Shown: one piece after another, positions 1 to 9,500 of the stretch | Position numbering within the stretch: position 1 is the stretch's first letter | How the letters are laid out: the number at the start of each line of letters is the position of its first letter | Origin: Megalonaias nervosa | Taxonomy: Eukaryota > Mollusca > Bivalvia > Unionida > Unionidae | Assembly (NCBI GenBank): GCA_016617855.1 | Contig: JAECUM010001771.1 | Span: 79,784 to 143,783 of the forward strand | Reading direction: 5' to 3' | Length of the DNA: 64,000 nucleotides | Position numbers and translations under genes: made by a program | The notes under the pieces: generated by a model | What the model was told of the DNA's origin: nothing | The model's database searches: none | The model's input: the letters and a program-made list of their open reading frames with translations, nothing else

Positions 1-2058
1 CTAAATCGGTAAGTTTTTGTACGAACGAGCAACGTTTCAACATGCAAAGGAAAACCTGCACTTTTTTATATAAAAAAAGTCCCATTCCTTCAACTTGGTA
101 ACGGAGAAATCATTCGGTTTCAATAACCTGAAACTGTTGCTGTTGGTGATGACACTGACAGGTCATTTAGTGATTGTGACATTGTGAGGTTTTCAATGCT
201 TAATAACAAACGGACTTGGAGGCAGTTCAAAATGGTCATTATTTTCATCCATTTTTTTTTTCTTCCCCCTAAGTTGCTATAGAAAAGAGGCCGAGGACAT
301 TCCTATTGAGTGTGTCTCTCTGAAAGAGTATGGGCTATGAAGGACGTCAATCGGAACATCCTCGTCCGTTGCATCGTATGCTAGAAAAACCTCTTATGTC
401 AATAATTTTTAATCGCCGTCAATCCCATCGTTATTATTACATCACAAAAATTTACATGACGTCACAAGAAAAGAGGACGTGTTACTTTAACCAGAAGTAT
501 GGTAGAGAACCATTTTACTGTTCACTACTTTTACCTCTGGGTCTCTTTCTCATAGTTGAGGTTATTCAACCAGCAATCGGAAAGAGCCAACGATATTCCG
601 AATGTGAATGCACTAGGACCAGTTTGCTCGGAAAAAATTAGCTGAACTGTATGTTTTGTTTAGCTAAAATCAGTCATATATTCCATAAGACCCCCAGTTT
701 TACGATAAAACAAAGAAGAGAACACGAACAAAAACCATAGCCTCATTTTGATCGATCATCTAGTCACCGATCTGGTTTGATGTAATAGTGGCCTTTGACT
801 TGCATTTTCGCGAACAAGCACCTGTTACATTGATATCAGATTACTGCAAATCACCCGTTGGTTGAGGTTAAAAACTCGGAAAATTTTAGTGTATCATTTG
901 AAAAGTTGACATGTACAACTAGATATAAAATAATGGAGCATAGATATTGTTTATGTTCATTATTCCATGAACTCTTTCGCAGATCAGTGACTGAAAATTG
1001 ATAAAAATTAGGTGATTATTGTCTTAAATGACTAAATAGCTTATATGATTAACAGTTGGCATTTATTGCAGTATTTATACAAGTAAAGAGATGGTACAGT
1101 ACAAGCTCCCAGATGCAAGGCTTGTTATGGATTAAAACATTGTAAATGATCAGTTGATATCAATTTTTATGTCACTGCTATTATTCTGTGATTACATTTG
1201 AATTTTTCAGTAAGGGGAAACTACTCTTTATGTATTATGACCTGGTTTTTAAAAGCTTGATTTTGGCAGGAATACATTTATTTTTCAAATTAATAAGTCC
1301 TAATAGTTCCGGTGTAGTCATGGAATAAGATATTTCCATTGATCATCGGTTAAAACCAGTCTTACCTGGAGACATTATTTCTGTGATGACATTAAGTTCC
1401 AGTAAGAGTAAACTACTCTTAACATATTATGACCTTGAGTTTTGAAAGTCACATTGTTTCATCAGTATGTTTATTTTTTACATTAATAATATCAAAACAA
1501 TTAAGAGCAATTACTATGAAATTAAAAGTAGTCTGTAAATTTGTTCGGTATGTTAAATATCAGTGATAAATACATACTTAAAAAATTAGTTAAACTATTT
1601 TTACCTTTGATTAGCAACCCCAGTCAAAATTACAAAGTCATCATATTTGCATTTTAATGATTGATTCTTATAGAGCTCATTCAGACCTTTTCAGAACAGT
1701 TTTTATTTTTCAAATATGTTGATTAGTTCAAAAGTTATGACTATTTGAATAGTGGCAAAAATTGGCTTTTCAGTGAATTTTTGCCTTATATAAATGCATG
1801 TTTAATTCTTTTAAGCCACGGACCCGACACATTTAATAAAATAAGTATTTCCATCATAACTTTTGATCTAAAAAAGATATCTCCTTGAAACTTGACAGTC
1901 TTATAGCATTTTTCCTGTAGAATTTAAATATCTGCAGTAAATTAAACTATGTCCACTAGATTTCAGTGTAGGGAAGAAAATAAGGGGTTAAAATCTTTAT
2001 TTTTCTCTACCAGACAATTCAGATACTGTACAAGATATTTCTTAACAAGTCATTTAAT
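1..2058. other. AT-rich stretch without a recognised gene
   Basis: No conserved reading frame is visible on either strand. The open frame at 330-641 has no recognisable domain and no convincing splice context. The right part (from about 1200) holds a diverged direct duplication listed separately. The stretch lies beyond the 3' end of the decayed minus-strand gene that stops at 2059, so part of it may be that gene's old 3' flank. Confidence 0.5.
1205..1500. repeat. Diverged direct duplication, spacing about 183 bp
   Basis: Two similar blocks start near 1209 and 1392. Both read 'cagtaag', then a short run, then 'aaactactctt', a variable part, 'tattatgacct', and then a T-rich tract ending in 'attaataa'. 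The similarity is clear but well below identity, so this is an old duplication. Confidence 0.45.
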
Positions 2059-3129
2059 TCAGAAGAAAACATTGGCATACACTGTAAACAGTTCATCAAA
2101 TTTTCTATGCTCTGAGAATGCCCACTGAGGTCCAGAATTTAGAGATTCTGGAATCATTCCAGTTGCTATGACAAATTCAGGCTTAACTTCCTGAACATCG
2201 TCTCTCCTGGGCCATATAAAAACTCCTGCTGTCCTTAATGGTGCCATGAATTTAACTATCAAGTTATTGTTATTGTTGTCACTTTTAATTTCAAGAACAC
2301 ATCCAGGGTACCAAGCATCCTGGTATGCTACGACAACATAATCATTTTCCTTAAGCTGGTCTAGAACAGGCAGCCGTTGACATACTGTACTGAGTTCATC
2401 TGTTTCACTTTCATAGAGTTCGTCACTGTCATTTAGATTTCGTTTTCTTTTCTTTGGTGGCAGTTCACTCATTTGGTCCGATATTTCATTGCACACACGT
2501 TTCTGGTGTTCTTTATGTTTAAGACGCAAGTCTTTTCCACCTCATTTTTTTAACATGTCATCCCTCCACTCGTTTAAAAGTTTGTCAGCCAGTTTCTCAT
2601 TACCAGCACGATCACTCATTGGGAATGCAAGCTTAGCAAGGGAATTAACAATAAAATCCTCATTAGGTTGTTTTTTGAATGATTTGCTTCGTATGTCGGC
2701 TATTTCAATAAGGTGATTTTTTGTAACGTCTGTGATGATTTTGGCAGTTTCTCTTGAAACGTGGGTAAATCCCACACTGGCAATCTCACCGTTGTCTTGT
2801 GTTACTACTGTGTCAATTATTTTCTGTTTACGCCTGGTAGTCCCATCCCGATTAAGACCCCAGTTTTCACAATTGTCAATTTTTTCAGCAATGTATGTCT
2901 TTGCGATGAAATGTCCTTCGTCTATTATTCTTTGCACCATTGTGCTATTTGGTAACTCCTTTTTGTCAAACTTTTTTTCAAAAAGTATTTCCGATACAAC
3001 TTCAGTGACAGGTGTCACTTTCTCCATGGCAACTTCCAGACCTGCCAGCTGGATCACACACAACCTTAGTTTATCACTTAAGTTCCATCTGTATGTTTTC
3101 TTTTGATTTGACTTTCTTTCATTTCCCAT
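2059..3129 (-). pseudogene. C-terminal two thirds: DGTT block plus Tudor-like module, split by one TGA
   Basis: The two longest open pieces, 2542-3129 (195 aa) and 2059-2529 (156 aa), are in the same frame. They are separated only by TGA at 2542-2544 and four sense codons (Gly-Gly-Lys-Asp). The first piece holds WNLSDKLRLCVIQLAG, then NWGLNRDGTTRRKQK and a predicted beta/alpha region. The second has an acidic-basic linker (PPKKRKR, then DSDELYESETDE) and a small beta-rich domain with NDYVVVAYQDAWYPG and FIWPRRDDVQEV. It resembles an SH3/Tudor-type barrel, but I cannot name the family with certainty. A single substitution separates this part from an intact 356-codon frame, so this portion is less decayed than the part further upstream. 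Confidence 0.55.
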
Positions 3130-3183
3130 AAGTCTTCAATTTTATCCTGCAACTCGCACACCATTAGGTCTTTTTCTGATAAC

Positions 3184-3819
3184 TTACAAGTCATTGTAGC
3201 TAGTTTCAAGTTTGTGTCTCTTTTTTTGTGATGTCATATTTATTATTGTGTTATCATATTTCATTTCAGATATAGACTGTTTCAATAGAGACACTTTGCT
3301 TCTGAGCTTACTGTTTGATTTTTGAGCAGTTACTTTTCGAGACTTTTCATTGTCCATCTTTTTTGTGAGCAGTTGATGCCGCTTCTGAAGTTCCTCAAGG
3401 TCTTTTCTTAACAATTCTATTTCCTCCATGTGTTTGCAACAGACACCTTCTACTTTGTGAAGCTATGATGTTGTTTTGTTGTTAAGTCACTGAAGTTCAC
3501 GAAAACGATGAATATTGATTTTTGATGTGTAATCTCTTTTGTTGACATTTTTTACAGAATAGTGACCGATTCGATTATTAATTGAGTCTAATTTTTGTCT
3601 ATATTGAGCTTCTTGCTTTTTTAATACGTGCAGTTTTCTTGATTGTTTGTTGTACAAATACTTCTTCAAGTTCCACAGTTCTGTGACATCATTTTCTGTT
3701 TCATTTTCAGTTTGCATGCCAACATTTTTAGAGCTGTAAGTAATACATGCCAACTGAGCTTCATTCCTTTGACACACTGTGTCTGACTCTTTCCCGTTGC
3801 AGCATTTGTTTTCTGTCAC
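3184..3819 (-). pseudogene. Coiled-coil portion of the decayed gene
   Basis: The frames at 3487-3819 (110 aa) and 3184-3429 (81 aa) are rich in Lys, Glu, Gln and Leu. Heptad-like spacing is visible in ELLRKDLEELQKRHQLLTKK and in LRSKVSLLKQSISEMK. They are in the same phase but separated by 19 codons that include TGA and TAG. After 3184 the protein sense continues one base shifted (CKLSEKDLMVCELQDKIEDLW) towards the DGTT block. I read this as one ancestral coiled coil broken by small indels. Confidence 0.5.
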
Positions 3820-4176
3820 ATGATCTGAATTTTATATTGGCACCATTGTCTTGAATTCCTTCCCTAGAAGTTCATTAATGTTTTTTACACCTGGCACTTC
3901 TTTTTTTACTCACAAGGTTTTTCTTCTGGTCAAGTACACTATTAACTCTGTTGGAAAGAGTAGATTGGTTAACTGACTGACACCCATCATTAAGTAATGT
4001 TAGGATGTCGCAAAATTCAGCAAATGTTTATTTTTCTTATAAAATTTGAAAATTTCAATCACAATTCCATTTGATAGTTTGTCTATTTTTTTGCAAGATT
4101 TTGAAGATATTGTATCAGCACTTATGCCTGCTTTTTGGCAGTAAGGACCAAGAAAATCCATACTCATATTTCTACA

Positions 4177-4579
4177 CTGAAAATGAACAAAAAAAGTTTT
4201 AGGTACAGTTAAAAAAAAAATATATTTAATCATCTAAAATTGCAGAGCAGTACTTTATCATGGTACGAAACGACGATCGGTAAATCACGTTTTTGTGCTC
4301 TATTTGTACCACCAATCTGTGCGAGTTACATGGTTAAATTTTGTTTATAGAGATTTCATTTTATTATTAAAATGTTTAAACATCATTTGCATACAATAAT
4401 TTGGCATTTGTATTTAGATGCAAGTTTCGAAGAAGAAAAGTAGACTGTAAAATAATTCGAGAGTAAATCTCAAATTTACATGTCAACATGAGGACGATCA
4501 TTTGTATGATACAATTTATGCTATATTTCACAAAATATTTAGTAAATAAATAAATAAATGTACAAAATAATTACTTACC
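4177..4579 (-). other. Candidate intron and upstream exon border of the decayed gene
   Basis: On the minus strand a good acceptor (a T-rich tract ending ttcattttcag) abuts the frame at 4176. A strong donor, TTG followed by GTAAGTAATT, lies at 4579/4578. Joining them in phase 0 extends the frame into a short Cys-rich stretch (CCDLCTLLECFVL) with an in-frame stop further upstream and no ATG seen. A surviving intron argues against a processed retrocopy. Confidence 0.4.
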
Positions 4580-4599
4580 AATACAAAACACTCTAAAAG

Positions 4600-4680
4600 T
4601 GTACATAAATCACAGCATTTGTCTTATTGCCGATTTTTCATATCGATGTTATGTTTATCTCCACAAAACCAATATGGCGA
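4600..4680. promoter_or_regulatory. Possible bidirectional promoter / 5' region
   Basis: This stretch separates the candidate first exon of the minus-strand gene (ending at 4579) from the candidate POLI first exon (ATG at 4674). Just downstream lies a near-palindromic GC-rich block (GGCGACTTCGCC) in otherwise AT-rich DNA. No TATA box or CpG island is obvious. The call rests only on gene layout. Confidence 0.2.
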
Positions 4681-4703
4681 CTTCGCCCACGTATCTTATG
4701 CAG
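4674..4703 (+). CDS. POLI: Candidate POLI first coding exon (10 codons)
   Basis: An ATG in the context AATATGGCGAC opens ten codons (MATSPTYLMQ) that end at CAG followed by GTTAAC, a weak donor. Exon 1 as annotated below is preceded by a good acceptor (tttaattacag) at 6246, three bases before its own ATG. Joining the two in phase 0 gives MATSPTYLMQ-F-MDSSDEF, in frame. The upstream acceptor shows that some 5' exon exists; that it is this one is a guess. If it is not translated, Met at 6250 is the start. Confidence 0.3.
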
Positions 4704-6249
4704 GTTAACTTAGAAAAAGGCGTACTTTTGAAATTAAATGCGGGTACTTAAATATTTTTTCTGAAACACAAATTTGGTATCAAAAGAAAGAATGTGTATT
4801 TTGTAACGTTATATTGAAATTTGAAATATAATGTTCGTGAGTTGAAAAAAGATATCGAGACTTTAGGGTCTATTTTCTCAGCACAGGGTCATCATATGCA
4901 AATTTTCTAAACACCATTGGAAACGTCATTCATTCCCCATTCAATTGATGAATACCTCATTAATATTCATGAGGTTCTAGTGACCCACATTTGCAAAACA
5001 AACACTGGTGTCAACCCTCACACACAGGAAATAGCGATTAACTGAGAGCCGACAATTTTGATAACTGATCGATAATTACATGGCCATATGGTTATACAAT
5101 AAAACATACATATTAATGAAATTTATATGTTTTTATAGATAATTTAAAGCTCTTTTAAATACCATTTATTTCTTAAAAATCTTATTATCAATATTGATTT
5201 TAGTACAAATTTAGTCCACACAGTATAAGAAAAAGTCGATTTTCACCCAGTTTACTGATAAGGAATAGGCACTATCTGGGGTTGCTACTTTGATACAGTG
5301 CCAATTTTCATGCAAGAACTTAGTCTTATGTCAGTGCTGCTTACAATAAAGTAACACAAGACTACTCAAATGATGGTTAAAACTTAGCATCCAGGGAACA
5401 CAGTTTGATTCTGATTTAGAGTTACATCCCTTAATTTTATCAATCTACTTGTAGCCAAGTTGTGTGTGACAATTTCTGTTTCATTTAACTTTATAGAAGG
5501 AGGAAAAAATTAAAAACCTCTTTTTTGCCAAGTCCCTGTTCTCCAAAATAAAATCTGAAAACATCAACTGGTGTCCTAATATTGTACAAGCTATAACCAG
5601 ACATATTTACAGAAATTAAACTCAAGAAATCAAGGACTGCTTCGGTGATCTAAGTGGTTAGGGCATTGGCCATGGATACGGGAGGTTGTGGGTTTGAACC
5701 CTTACCGAGTCATACCAAAGACTTAAAAATGTTATTAGCAACTGCCTCGCATGGTGCTAAGCATTAAGAGGATAGTGTTAGGACTGGTGTTCATGGTGTC
5801 AGGATAATGTGATTGGGTGGGATATGATGCTATGTTTGTGGCATGAAGCCTCAGTGCTAGACATCACTATAAATTGCCACAGTGCAGACATCATAGCAAT
5901 ATGACTGAAATATTATTAAAGCAGTGTTAAAAGTCTAACACACACACACACAAGAAATCAGCTGTTGTCAACCCAAATCAAATATCTTGACATTGTCTCG
6001 CTTTCTCAGTCATATCCTTTGTCTCGGGTTCGAGGTCAGAGCCAAGGATAACGTTAAGTCAGTGGTCTATTCCCTTACTGATACTCATGTTTTTATCCCT
6101 GTAGATAGCTTGATTACATTTAATCCAGGTCTACTCATTTTCATGCAATATTTAAGTCCCTAGCTCAAAGGTTAAGGTCATTAGTAGGGAAGCGGTTTCA
6201 GGACAGGCATATCAAGTGCTTTAATGGTACTCTTGTTTAATTACAGTTC
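4704..6249 (+). other. POLI 5' intron or upstream region
   Basis: AT-rich sequence holding one tRNA-derived SINE (5636-5952). Otherwise I see no conserved coding sequence. It ends with the acceptor tttaattacag at 6246 in front of the ATG-bearing exon. Confidence 0.4.
5636..5952 (+). mobile_element. tRNA-derived SINE, family A, copy 1
   Basis: The head looks like a tRNA: an A-box-like stretch (AAGTGGTTAGGGCATTGG) and a B-box (GGGTTTGAACCC). It is followed by a body with 'gtcataccaaagact', 'gtgttaggactggt' and 'gctagacatcact', and ends in ATTAAAG and a (CA)n tail. The same body recurs at 15934-16274 and 36316-36599. The copy is diverged, and flanking duplications were not clear. Confidence 0.8.
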
Positions 6250-6544
6250 ATGGACTCTTCTGATGAGTTTAATAGCCCAGAGTATGGCAGTGATATTGAC
6301 GTAGAGGAGGAAGACTGGGGAAAGCCAACTAGCTGTAGTTATTCAGATGGCCAGATACAGATTGCTGTGACCAGCACTCATGCTCTTCAACAATGTAATG
6401 AATCTAAAAGTACCAAAACAACAAGCAGTGATAGAACTAGTGCAGGAATAGAGCATCCTAGAACCATCCTCCATATTGATATAGACTGCTTCTATGCTCA
6501 GGTGGAAATGATTCGAAACCCTGAACTCAAGGACAAACCACTAG
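6250..6544 (+). CDS. POLI: POLI coding exon 1 (residues 1-99, first metal ligand)
   Basis: It starts at ATG 6250, with an in-frame TAA just upstream inside the acceptor region. An acidic leader (EVEEED-like, residues 14-24) and a Ser/Thr-rich linker lead into RTILHIDIDCFYAQVE. D77 is the metal-binding Asp and Y82 the steric gate that excludes ribonucleotides. It ends in phase 1 within Gly99 at the donor CTAG|GTATAG. Confidence 0.95.
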
Positions 6545-9500
6545 GTATAGTATGCTGTACATAAAAATTATTTCACAAGCATGAAAATGAGTTCATGAAA
6601 AATTTGCATACACAGGTTTAATAGCAGAGGAGTTATACAATATCATAATTGTCTATGTGGATATTAATAGAAGATATATACATTAATACTGGATATATTT
6701 CATCATGTGGTGTAGTTCTCATGGATTCTTCCTCCACGAATATACTGGCTGCCATGTATAGCCCGTCTTGTGTTGAAAAATGGTGTTCAACCCATAACAA
6801 CAACAGCAGGATCATCATATGATAAAAAGTTCATATTTTGATGTGTGGCAAAGCCATGAGTTAAAAAGTCTGTTTTTTTGTACCAAAAGATGAAATATAT
6901 CCTGTAATTTATACAGGAAAATAAAATTTCCTTTTTATTATATACAATCAAACCCAGTTATCTCGATTACATCAGGGGTGTCAAAAAATCGTCAACATAA
7001 CCAGGTCTCGAGATATCAGGGTTTAGTTGATAAATCTACTGCAGAACAATGATTATGCATCTGAAGTTCCAAAAATGAGGAGTTTTATTTAAAAAAAACA
7101 AATGGCATTTCTAATGCACAATAAAAATAATAATTCTGTCATGCCTGGTTGCAGAAAAAAGAAGATTGGATGCCTTTTAAATGAGATTAAGTAACAAGTC
7201 ACATATTTTTACAACAATAAGTTACTGCAACAATGTCAGTGGTTTGAAGTTGTTTTTATTTCCCTGTGAATAGCCTCATCCCTTTCGTAGCCTCAGCAAG
7301 AGAATGATTTTCTCACTCTATCCAAAATCTAGGCCAATTGAAGTACATGTACGTGTAGGACTATACTTTTTTTTTTTTAAAGTGTTTTCTTTTGTTAGAG
7401 TTGACTTGTGACTAGCAGCAAAATGTAACTGACCAATATTGTGCGTGAAAATCAATTTGTTTTTGATGTCAGAGGTTCCTTTACACCAGTATATGCCGGT
7501 TTTTTCTGATAAATTTTGCTTCTGTACCGGAAAAAGACGGGGCTATGGGTATTCGTATACCGACAAACTGTAAAATGTGTTTCAAGTCAATAAAGTTAAC
7601 TGTCTCAACATCAAATTCTGTATGAAGCCAGCTTATTCCATTCATGAAGTTAGAAGACAACATATTCCATTCATACAGTTGTAGTCCAATATCCCTCCCG
7701 ACTTTGATCAGTGATCGTCGGCAAGAACACAGCACCAGAAGGAGAGTCAACTAATCTCTTTGATGGCTTGCAAGACTGAAATTCAAGATAAAAACAAAAC
7801 AAAAGAAAACACTCTTCTTTCTGTTTCAAATTTTAATCCTATCAGTCTCCTTCTGCTTCATTCCATTTGTGTTGAAGAATATGTAACCATGGTACAGCGA
7901 TCGCCATTTTCATAAAAGAAAATACTGGGTGCTATAGACCTTTTTTTACAGTACTGTTGGTGCTTTTATTTACTCTTGTTCAAAACAAATTAATAACCAA
8001 TGGGGGGGGGTAAGGGGTGGGGGCAGCTTAGTTTGGAGTTTTGCAGGTTTTTATATATAGATTATTGTGAGTCACATGATCTAGCCAAGCTGAGGTTAAA
8101 GGCTTACACTCGCTCCAAGCATGAAAACACTTTAATTATTACTAAATTTGTTTTAAATATTTTGTGTAATGCAAATTAGGTATTTTTAGCTACATTTAAT
8201 GATGTTAAAATGAAAATTTTCTGAGTAATAGATAAAATCAAAATTTACGATGCTGTGTGGGACAAACTATATTGTCGTGGTGTGGACATGCGGTAATGTT
8301 CATTTTGAACGCAGCTTACGTAAAGGTCAGAAACGCATGCATTCAGTTTCCTTACTCTAAAGTATTGTTTACATGATAATTTTCTCCACTCTGTGTAAGT
8401 GATAAACCATGCATTGATGAGATTGGTTGATTAGCATTTGTACCGGTAAAATTTGGTCTTGTACCGACTTTTTCCATCCTTGCCAGCACAAGGTACCGGT
8501 AATAGTGGAAACGACCGGATCATTTCTTGTAAAATTTCTCTGTGATGGACATTAAAAGTTGCATTTCATCGAGTTAAGCGGGTCCACATGTTACTTCGAA
8601 CCGAAATTGATGCCCGACAGGGTTATCAACTTAACAGGGGTCGAGATAAGCGGGGAAAAATTAGCATAACAAAGAAGGATTTTTCGGGACCAGACCAAAA
8701 TGCTCAACATACATGGGTTCTCGAGATAACTGAGGTCGAGATAAGTGGGTTTGACTGTACCATACTTACCCCCAAATTGAAGCTTAGAAGATTAAACTCG
8801 TTCTTCAAAACACCACCTTCACTGCCCTTTTCCTAAATTCGACCCCCCCCTTTAATTGGCTGATCAAATAAATATCAGTGACTTAAGAGAGTGGTAGGAT
8901 TTGAGTGATCTAATCTGTTGCAGCAAATTACATTTTTAACACTTTGTAAACTAACTTACTCTATCTGACCATAAAGCTAGTCAGATTCAGCAGTATATCA
9001 CAACGTGTTTATTATTATTGTTGAGTGCTAAAGTAGTAAAGAGAAATAACTTTATAGATATGTGAACATTGGTGTGTCAAATTTTTTCAGAAAAAATACT
9101 TTTCATATCAGAAAGTTAATGCAGTTTACAATTAAGCCAATAATTTTCTGTAGTTCACACTAAATTATATAATGAATAGATAATGTTGTCTTGTTCCTGT
9201 TAATTCCAGATATATTTTTATCTTGTAAAAAAAACAAACCAGCACCATATTTTAATGAGTGGCAAAAAGAAAATTTTCTTTTTATTATCTACTAGTCTTG
9301 CTCCTGCATTGGAGCTTGGAAGATTGAACTCACTCTTCAGGACACTACCCTTTTCCTAACATCAGCTTTTTCATTAGCTGGTCATATAAATATTAGTGAC
9401 TTGAGAGAGGTTAAAAAAACTACCAATAGAATTTGATCAAATTTCACAGAAAGCATTTTGCTTTAAAAATTTTTGTACATGATGCTAATTTACCATCAGA

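Larger units (their letters stand above)
2059..4176 (-). pseudogene. Decayed coiled-coil/transposase-like gene, head to head with POLI
   Basis: Five minus-strand open segments (4000-4176, 3487-3819, 3184-3429, 2542-3129, 2059-2529) follow one another in order. Where one frame stops, a coherent frame continues after a one-base shift (near 4012, 3905 and 3183) or after an in-frame stop (TGA at 2542-2544, TAA near 3834). Joined in concept, the segments give: a Cys-containing N-terminus after a splice acceptor at 4177; a polar middle; a Lys/Glu-rich coiled coil (about 3180-3720); a block with the motif NRDGTT; a basic stretch PPKKRKR; and a C-terminal module with WYPG and WPRRDD. DGT-type motifs often mark the first catalytic Asp of RNase H-like transposases, and similar WYPG/WP-type C-terminal modules occur in transposon-derived proteins of invertebrates. 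That assignment is from memory and uncertain. POLI exons in the same assembly show no indels, so the breaks are probably real decay and not sequencing error. Confidence 0.6.

Noticed and set aside
330..641. 103-codon open frame near the left end
   Set aside because: No recognisable domain, odd composition and no splice or promoter context; treated as chance.
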